This document shows, one piece after another, positions 56,707 through 64,000 of a stretch of 64,000 nucleotides of DNA (its first letter is position 1; each line of letters begins with the position of its first letter). The notes under the pieces are model-generated. The model saw only the letters and a list, made by a program, of their open reading frames with translations. It did no database searches and had not been told where the DNA came from. Position numbers and translations under genes: made by a program. Origin of the DNA: CAVTPU01 sp963736695 (GTDB taxonomy: Bacteria; Actinomycetota; Actinomycetes; Mycobacteriales; Micromonosporaceae); NCBI GenBank assembly GCA_963736695.1, contig CAVTPU010000004.1, forward strand, positions 1,116,001-1,180,000, written 5' to 3'.

Positions 56707-57267
56707 TCAGAGCAGCGAACCCTCGTCATAGAGCCACTCCACGAACGAGTTCGTCACGGCCGCCGCGCAGTCGAGGATCTCGTCGACCAGCGCGTCATGG
56801 GCCCCGGCGAGCATCGGCACCTGAATCTCGGCATAGATCGGCAGTTGGCCGCGTTCGGTGGCGTCTCCCACATATGCCTTGCAGAACCGACGAGTGTGGT
56901 TCCACTCGTTGACCACCCGGTAGGCGCGATCGGACCAGTCCGGTGGCACCGTCGCGTGGGGTCGGCCCCGCATAACCAGGATCTCGTCGTCGGGTCCCTC
57001 CAACGCGAAGAGCAGCGCGTGGCGTTCCCACATCGCGAGCAGGCTGCCATCGCCGTCGGTGAGATAGCGGACCTCAAGACGGTCCAGTGCTTCACCGATC
57101 CGCGACATCGTCACCGGTCGGACGCTGTCGTCCGCACCGCGCTGTGTCGGCAGCTCGGTGCGGATGGAGCGTTCAACCGACGCGATCGGTCCGGCTGCGA
57201 CGCTGGCCGACATGCTTGTTTCCTGCGAACGCGCGCGTTGAGCGCCCCACAAAGACCACCAAGGCAT
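56707..57267 (-). CDS. YbjN domain-containing protein
   Basis: 186-residue YbjN-family protein (type III secretion chaperone-like fold), role in bacteria unclear. ATG 57267 is chosen because the N-terminus MPWWSLWG is typical of actinobacterial members. Domain: IGEALDRLEVRYLTDGDGSL, MWERHALLFALEGPDDEILV, VNEWNHTRRFCKAYVGDA, IYAEIQVPMLAGAHDALVDE. Convergent with glbO, four bases between stops. Confidence 0.87.
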   Translation of the reverse strand: MPWWSLWGAQRARSQETSMSASVAAGPIASVERSIRTELPTQRGADDSVRPVTMSRIGEALDRLEVRYLTDGDGSLLAMWERHALLFALEGPDDEILVMRGRPHATVPPDWSDRAYRVVNEWNHTRRFCKAYVGDATERGQLPIYAEIQVPMLAGAHDALVDEILDCAAAVTNSFVEWLYDEGSLL

Positions 57268-57535
57268 CGCCCGAGAACCTCCACTCCGCTGTCCGTGACT
57301 GCCTGCGCGCCGACGGTACCCGGATTTGCCCACCTTTGGCAGTCCCCGCCAGTGGCCCGGTGACCTAAACGTATGAGTGGACATCATCTGAACGATGAGG
57401 CGCCACGTCAACCCCCTGGTCAGTGCGTGGCACCAATAATCGGTTGATATCGCCACACAAAGGCAGCACTTGGCGACGTGAACCGATGCGTCGCACGTCA
57501 CAGTGACGCAAGAATCACTCAGCGTCGCGCCTGAC
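57268..57535. other. intergenic region between YbjN and thioesterase genes
   Basis: 268 bases lying between two minus-strand genes. The segment 57360-57500 is AT-richer and probably contains the YbjN promoter. No gene or strong hairpin was found. Confidence 0.45.
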
Positions 57536-57952
57536 TCAGGAGCGGACCCATTCGGACAGAAATGCCCACTCCTCGTCGGTCAACCGGCGGGGCCGCTGGC
57601 CGGCCAGGTCATAGGGGACGCAGACCGAACGCGCCCGCGACGCCAGCCGACCGTCGTCACGCAGCTCATAAGCGAGGACGAACCGGCTCGGCCGAATCTG
57701 CTCGACCCACAGGTCCACCACGACGGTTGGCCCGTCACCGTCGGACGAATAGTCCACCGGACGCAGATAGTCGATCTCGTGACGGGCGATCACCACCCCT
57801 TCCGCGAAAGAGGTGATGCCCCGCTGCCGGGCGGCGCCGAACATCAGCGCCACCCGGGCCTCCTCAAAGAGCGTGAGGAACCGCGCGTTGTTCACGTGGC
57901 CGAACAGATCGAGATCCGACCAGCGCAGAGCGCAGCGATAGGAGAACGTCAT
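57536..57952 (-). CDS. acyl-CoA thioesterase (hotdog fold, YbgC/4HBT type)
   Basis: 138-residue hotdog thioesterase. The catalytic region LRWSDLDLFGHVNNARFLTL carries the conserved Asp and His-Val-Asn-Asn motif. Others: FEEARVALMF, VVDLWVEQIRPSRFVLAYEL. It lies 14 bases downstream of ettA and is presumably in the same operon, a pairing frequent in actinobacteria with no obvious functional link. Substrate chain length unknown. Confidence 0.9.
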   Translation of the reverse strand: MTFSYRCALRWSDLDLFGHVNNARFLTLFEEARVALMFGAARQRGITSFAEGVVIARHEIDYLRPVDYSSDGDGPTVVVDLWVEQIRPSRFVLAYELRDDGRLASRARSVCVPYDLAGQRPRRLTDEEWAFLSEWVRS

Positions 57953-57966
57953 CGCCGTTGTCGTGA

Positions 57967-59643
<1,677 letters not shown>

Positions 59644-59680
59644 GGTGCGGCCACCCTCCACGATCAGTTGTGTGACGACG

Positions 59681-59697
59681 GGTCCGCCTCGCGGACC
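59681..59697 (-). promoter_or_regulatory. leader hairpin upstream of ettA
   Basis: GGTCCGC (59681-59687), loop CTC, GCGGACC (59691-59697), 38 bases upstream of the ettA start on the minus strand. It may influence transcript stability or translation; there is no proof. Confidence 0.4.
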
Positions 59698-59832
59698 TGA
59701 TGATGTGGCAATCTTTTCAGGTCATCGCCGGCCGCCGACAACCGGGCCGCCTCGGTCGTGCCCTCGACCGCTCCGACCACACGGCCCCCTACGCTCATCG
59801 AACAGCCACTATGGTTAGACAGGGGAGGTGTC

Positions 59833-61599
59833 TTGGACGCGCCACTGTTGCCGGCACTGCCCGGCTATGACGATCCGGAACTCATCGCGCACGGCACGAC
59901 CGCGCTGGTCTTCCGGGCGACCCAGCGTCGCCTCAACCGCCTCGTCGCGATCAAGGTCATCACGGTCGACACGGGATCGACTTCGGTCAACGCGCAGCGG
60001 GAGCTGCAGACCACGGTGGCGTTGTCCAGCCAACCGCACATCGTCTCCATCATCGACACCGGCGTGACTAACGACGACCGCCCCTTCATCGTCATGGAGT
60101 ATTGCGAAGGCGGTTCCTACGCGCAGATCCTGCGCCACCGGGGTCCGCTGCCGGTCACCGACGTCATCGACGTCGGAGTCTCGATCGGCGAGGCTTTGCA
60201 CGCCGCGCATCAGGCGGGAATCGTGCACCGCGACGTAAAACCGTCCAACATCCTGCGGTCCCGATTCGGACCGGCACTGACCGACTTCGGCATCGCCCGC
60301 GCCCCGGACGAACTCGCCGGCACCCTCACCCGCGAGATGATGACCCCGCATCACGCCTCGCCCGAGGCGCTGCTTCATCAGGCCCAGTCCGGACCGTCCG
60401 ATATATACAGCCTCGCCTCCACGATGTGGACCCTGCTCGTCGGTCACCCCCCGTTCGTCGACCCGGCCAGACCCGCCGCCGACATCTACGCCTTTCGCGA
60501 CGTGGTGCTCTATGAGCCGCTCCCCCCGATGCCGCGTCCTGACGTGCCGAGCTGGCTCGTCGAGCAGCTCACCCGCGCGATGGCGAAACTGCCCGCCGAG
60601 CGGCACCCGACGGCGCTGGACTTCGCGCAGGCCCTGCGCCGGGCCACGCTCGGCATCGCTCCCGTCGGCCACGCCGGGACCGCGCCCCCAACGCCACGAC
60701 TGGCCCGGCCGACGGTGCACCAACCCGGCCTGCCTCCACAGGCGTTCCCGACCTCCACGCGACCGTCGGAGGTTCACCCGGCGGAGGGGCCGATCTATAT
60801 CCCCCGGTCGTCCGCACCCGCCCACCCCGTTCGGCCACAACAGCCACCGATGCCGATGCCCCCTGCGGCGGTCAGCAGACAGGCGCCCGACCACGATCGG
60901 GACATCGACGACGCCGCTGGTTTCGACGACGACGCCTTCGACGACCTCGGCTACGACGGGGAGAACAGCGGCGGGTGGCTCGCCCCTCAACCCGACCCGC
61001 CACCCGCTCCGCCCGGGCCAGCCCCATCCCGCCCTGATCCGCCGCGCCCCGTCCCCACGCCCCCGCCAGCGCACACACCCAACACTGACTTCGGTGCCAG
61101 CGATTTCACCGACGGAGTCCCCGACGGCCGCCGACGCCTGCCGATGATCATCGGATCCGGCGTCGTCATGGTGCTGCTCGCCGTCGCCGGCCTCGGCGGG
61201 CTGCTGCTCTCGGGCACGCTCACCCGGCCGTCGCGGGGCGACGTTCCGATCGCCAACCCGACCGGTGATGACGATCCGACCCGCTTCATCACTCCGGGGA
61301 CACTCGGCGCGCCGACGGCCGTCACCATCACCAAGGACAGCGGAGAAAGCGTCACGCTGCGATGGCGAGACCCGACGTCGTCAACGGTCTCCTTCCACGT
61401 CATGGCTTATCGCACCAGCAACGTCACGGCATTCGTCGATCCGCAGGTCATTGCCCACGGCACAACCAGGGCGACCTTCACCGGCCTGAACCCGAAAGAC
61501 GACTACTGCTTCGTCGTCAGCGCCCTCTATTCCACCGAGACCGTGTCTCGCGCGACACCCGTGTGCACGACTCGCAGGGCCCGCTCCAGCCCTCACTAG
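59833..61599 (+). CDS. serine/threonine protein kinase with extracellular FN3 domain
   Basis: About 588-residue transmembrane Hanks-type kinase. TTG 59833 is chosen, with AGGGGAGG five bases upstream; an ATG at 59758 is the alternative. Kinase domain (about 10-275): degenerate Gly loop AHGTTALVFRA, VAIK Lys41, HRDVKPSN, TDFGIARA, SPEALLHQA. A long Pro-rich juxtamembrane linker follows (residues 290-455, PPPAPPGPAPSRPDPPRP), then one TM helix (MIIGSGVVMVLLAVAGLGGL) and a single extracellular fibronectin type III-like domain (APTAVTITKDSGESVTLRW to DDYCFVVSALYSTETVSRAT) instead of PASTA repeats. Confidence 0.88.
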   Translation: MDAPLLPALPGYDDPELIAHGTTALVFRATQRRLNRLVAIKVITVDTGSTSVNAQRELQTTVALSSQPHIVSIIDTGVTNDDRPFIVMEYCEGGSYAQILRHRGPLPVTDVIDVGVSIGEALHAAHQAGIVHRDVKPSNILRSRFGPALTDFGIARAPDELAGTLTREMMTPHHASPEALLHQAQSGPSDIYSLASTMWTLLVGHPPFVDPARPAADIYAFRDVVLYEPLPPMPRPDVPSWLVEQLTRAMAKLPAERHPTALDFAQALRRATLGIAPVGHAGTAPPTPRLARPTVHQPGLPPQAFPTSTRPSEVHPAEGPIYIPRSSAPAHPVRPQQPPMPMPPAAVSRQAPDHDRDIDDAAGFDDDAFDDLGYDGENSGGWLAPQPDPPPAPPGPAPSRPDPPRPVPTPPPAHTPNTDFGASDFTDGVPDGRRRLPMIIGSGVVMVLLAVAGLGGLLLSGTLTRPSRGDVPIANPTGDDDPTRFITPGTLGAPTAVTITKDSGESVTLRWRDPTSSTVSFHVMAYRTSNVTAFVDPQVIAHGTTRATFTGLNPKDDYCFVVSALYSTETVSRATPVCTTRRARSSPH

Positions 61600-61662
61600 G
61601 TCGCTGCACGGCGCTCCCGGCTTCCGCGCCACCGATCGACCAAACCCGCGCTCGCCAAGCGG

Positions 61663-64000
61663 TCAGCGCCCGCGCACCAAGGGGCGGGGATCGATGTGCC
61701 AGAACAGGCGCCGCCACCAGGGTTGGGTGGCACGCAACATCCGCACATAGGCGGTCACGCACTGGCTGACCACCCGCGCGCCGCCCTCATCGACCGCCAT
61801 CTGACCGGGCCGGGCCGGGCCAGCCGCCCCGTCGCCACCGAAGGCGACCATGTTGACCACCTCGGCGATCGGCGCAAGCGACGGGGCGGCGGGTCGGGAG
61901 ACCCGCACGTGCTTGGGCGTGGGCTGCGCCTCGATGACGGTGGCGGCGTGGACCGCGATCTCCGCTGAGGTCAGGTGAGCGGGCGGCGCGACGCCGGCGA
62001 GGGTGAGCGCGTCGAGGATCTCGGACCACGCGCCGAGGATCCGCTGCTGCGGCGTGCCCCGTGCCAGGTGAGACCGACGTCGACGGGCGCGCGCGACACC
62101 GATCACGAACACCAGCACCGCGAGCAGTGCCACAGCCGCGACAAGCCACCCAACGAGCGGCCCGGCGCCGGACTCCGCCGCCAGTAGGGGCGGGGCCGCG
62201 CTCGCCGTCGGCGGTGAATATGTGGGGATGTCGGATGGCTCGACTGATGCCGGCGGGTTGGTCGGCGGCGCGGGTTTCGGCAGATATTCGTCCTCGAGCG
62301 GACGGGGCGGCACGTCGGGCCTAGGTAACGGGTCGAACGGAACCCACCCGACGCCGGCGAAGAGCACCTCGGGCCAGGCGAGCGCCGCTCCGGCGGTGAC
62401 CGTGCCACCGCCGACGGGGGTGCGGAAGCCGACGACCACCCGGGTCGGCAGACCCATAAGTCGGCCGAGAGTGGCGAAGGCGGTGGCGAACTGCTCGGAC
62501 GTCCCTTGCTGTCCGCCGGCTCGCGGGCTGGTGAAGAGGAAAAACCTCAGGTTCGGATAGGCATGTCCGCTGGGCGCGTCGGCGGAGAGGCGATAGTGCT
62601 CGGAGAGAAACATCTCCAACGCCTGCGCTTTCAGATATGGAGAGCCCTCGCCAGCGGCGATCTGTTCGGCGAGCCTGCCCAGATCATCGGGCACCGAGTC
62701 GCCGACGCCGAGAAAACGGGCCACCGCCGGGCCGGCCGGCACGTCGGCGGCGGGCAGAAGATCAACAGCGATGCTGGGGTTGGCCGACGTGACGACATAG
62801 GTCAGTCCCGGCTCCACTCGGTTGGAGTGCAGCAGCGTCCCGGTTGACGTGTCAAAGGCGACCCGGACACCGTCGACTCGTTGGGGTGACGCAACGGCGG
62901 GCAGCAGTCGCCCAGCGAGCCCAGTGGCGGTGATGCGTTCCTCGATCGTACGAATGCTGGGTCTTTCGCCCAACGGATCGTCTCCGGGCGGCCGGTCTGG
63001 GGGCGGCAGCACACGGCCGGCGTTGCGATAGTCGGCCCGCATGTGCCACGTGATCCCGTCCCAGTCGGCGAGCACGGCGAGGCGCAGCCGCGCGTCATAG
63101 GCGGCGGTCGCCGGGTCGGAGTTGTCGGGGGGCTGTTCATCGAGCGGCTGCGCGTCCAGCTCGTTCGCCGAGTCCACGGCATCCTCGGTGGACGGTTCGC
63201 CGGACGGATCTGTCGACGAAGTGTCTGAAGGGGTGAGTCCGCGGAGCACGGTGACGTCGAACAGCGGTCGACTCGGGTCGGCCGCCCAGCCGGAGAGTCT
63301 GCTCAGTGGGTTCGCGTCGAGCGCGTCGAGGCTCGGTGGCGTGACATAGCGGCGCGGGTCGACGGGATCCCGGCGGACCCAACCGGCGGCGAGCGGCGCG
63401 ATCGCTACCGCGCCGGCGATCACCGCGACCAGGCCGAGGGCGAGTCCACCCGCCATCCGCAGCCGCAGCCGCCGGTCCCCGGTCGCCGGAAGCGCCAGGT
63501 CGGCGATGGCCAGCCCGACCGCCGCAACGACGGCGAAGAGCAGGGGTTGCGCGATGTTGACCGGCGCGTTCGGCCCGACCAGCACGAGGACGCCGGCATA
63601 GAGCAGGGCGGGCGGGATCAGCGCCGCAGCCGGCCGGCGGGCCCGTCCGGCGAGCTCGGTGGCGGCGAAACCGGCGAGCCAGGCGAGCGCCACTGGGGCG
63701 AGCACCGTGTCGGGCTGGGCTTCCACGGGGATCACCGCGGTGAGCAGCCGGGGAATGGCGTTGCGGGCCGCGTCGAGGGTGAGTGCGGTGAGGTCACCGC
63801 TGATCCCACCGGCGCGTGCCGAGATCTGCACGGCCGTGACGGTGGCGACGGCGAGCCCGATCACCGACAGTGCTGCGGCGAGCCAGGCCGGAGCCCGCCG
63901 AAGCGTCGCGGAGATCAGCACCGCGACGCCGGTGGCCACACCGACCATTTCGATGAGCAAAGGTCCGTTGTAGACACGACCGAGCGACGCCGCGGCGAGC
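61663..64000 (-). CDS. DUF3488/TgpA-type transglutaminase-like membrane protein, 5' end outside window
   Basis: Large membrane protein, at least 778 residues in the window; the frame stays open to the right edge (LGRVYNGPLL), so the true start is outside. Several N-terminal TM helices, a long extracytoplasmic region with Asp/Ser/Glu-rich insert, a transglutaminase-like fold (SEQFATAFATLGRLMGLPTR, GVGWVPFDP), one more TM helix (VGWLVAAVALLAVLVFVIG) and a cytoplasmic C-terminal DUF4129-like region. The catalytic Cys is Ser (codon 62497-62499, GTSEQF) and the catalytic His is Leu (codon 62380-62382, ALAWPEV); only the Asp remains. A non-enzymatic or altered function is inferred. The kinase gene is convergent with it. 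Confidence 0.85.
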   Translation of the reverse strand, partial: LAAASLGRVYNGPLLIEMVGVATGVAVLISATLRRAPAWLAAALSVIGLAVATVTAVQISARAGGISGDLTALTLDAARNAIPRLLTAVIPVEAQPDTVLAPVALAWLAGFAATELAGRARRPAAALIPPALLYAGVLVLVGPNAPVNIAQPLLFAVVAAVGLAIADLALPATGDRRLRLRMAGGLALGLVAVIAGAVAIAPLAAGWVRRDPVDPRRYVTPPSLDALDANPLSRLSGWAADPSRPLFDVTVLRGLTPSDTSSTDPSGEPSTEDAVDSANELDAQPLDEQPPDNSDPATAAYDARLRLAVLADWDGITWHMRADYRNAGRVLPPPDRPPGDDPLGERPSIRTIEERITATGLAGRLLPAVASPQRVDGVRVAFDTSTGTLLHSNRVEPGLTYVVTSANPSIAVDLLPAADVPAGPAVARFLGVGDSVPDDLGRLAEQIAAGEGSPYLKAQALEMFLSEHYRLSADAPSGHAYPNLRFFLFTSPRAGGQQGTSEQFATAFATLGRLMGLPTRVVVGFRTPVGGGTVTAGAALAWPEVLFAGVGWVPFDPLPRPDVPPRPLEDEYLPKPAPPTNPPASVEPSDIPTYSPPTASAAPPLLAAESGAGPLVGWLVAAVALLAVLVFVIGVARARRRRSHLARGTPQQRILGAWSEILDALTLAGVAPPAHLTSAEIAVHAATVIEAQPTPKHVRVSRPAAPSLAPIAEVVNMVAFGGDGAAGPARPGQMAVDEGGARVVSQCVTAYVRMLRATQPWWRRLFWHIDPRPLVRGR

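Noticed and set aside
61663..64000. Disrupted (pseudo)gene reading for the transglutaminase-like protein
   Set aside because: Frame is open over 2.3 kb with conserved surroundings; loss of catalytic residues looks like functional divergence, not decay.

Overview
The window is high-GC (about 70%) chromosomal DNA from an actinobacterium. Gene content and order (dut, DUF3710, OB-fold, DUF3159, paired TrkA proteins and an APC permease; suhB, sigA, DUF7455, a DEAD/DEAH helicase, DUF3039, psuG; a DsbA-like protein of the mycothiol-dependent type) fit the Micromonosporales/Glycomycetales part of the phylum. This is inferred from synteny and family knowledge, not from a marker-gene tree. I saw no rRNA, tRNA, CRISPR array, transposase, integrase or phage gene.

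Layout. 1-5.4 kb: an RNA uridine methyltransferase, an APC permease, two TrkA K+ regulators, DUF3159 and an OB-fold protein. All are broken by single-base insertions that look like sequencing error. 5.8-10.9 kb: DUF3710, dut, a small hidden membrane protein, DUF3093, DUF4193, a LytR_C protein and suhB. 11-25 kb: primary sigma factor sigA, DUF7455, a helicase, DUF3039, pseudouridine degradation (psuG-psuK), DUF3099, a methyltransferase, a heptad-repeat coiled-coil protein divergent from a 711-residue two-TM membrane protein, dtd and a second sigma-70 factor (sigB-like). 25-28.9 kb: an HxlR regulator divergent from an NmrA/QorB-type oxidoreductase, dgt, and a membrane-anchored protein.

28.9-34.9 kb is the most system-like block. 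A receiver-only response regulator, a membrane-anchored HEAT-repeat protein and a processive family-2 glycosyltransferase read leftward. An NAD-dependent sugar epimerase, a UDP-HexNAc-type 6-dehydrogenase and a roadblock/LC7 protein read rightward. I infer a regulated surface-polysaccharide pathway. 34.9-47.9 kb: ppdK, dusB (frameshifted), a CBS protein, an orphan XdhC domain, glyS, small membrane/ABM genes, a beta-helix plus leucine-rich-repeat protein, rpiB, DUF1015 and a DsbA-like oxidoreductase.

48-64 kb: pepN (three frameshifts), DUF5130, a secreted protein with its class F sortase, HNH nuclease, MscS channel, an MFS transporter overlapping a group II truncated haemoglobin, YbjN protein, acyl-CoA thioesterase plus ABC-F ettA, a Ser/Thr kinase with an extracellular FN3 domain, and a DUF3488-type transglutaminase-like membrane protein that lacks the catalytic Cys and His. 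That last gene runs off the right edge.

Broken genes are given the type pseudogene because their frames do not read through as written, but I think most are intact genes with base-calling insertions.
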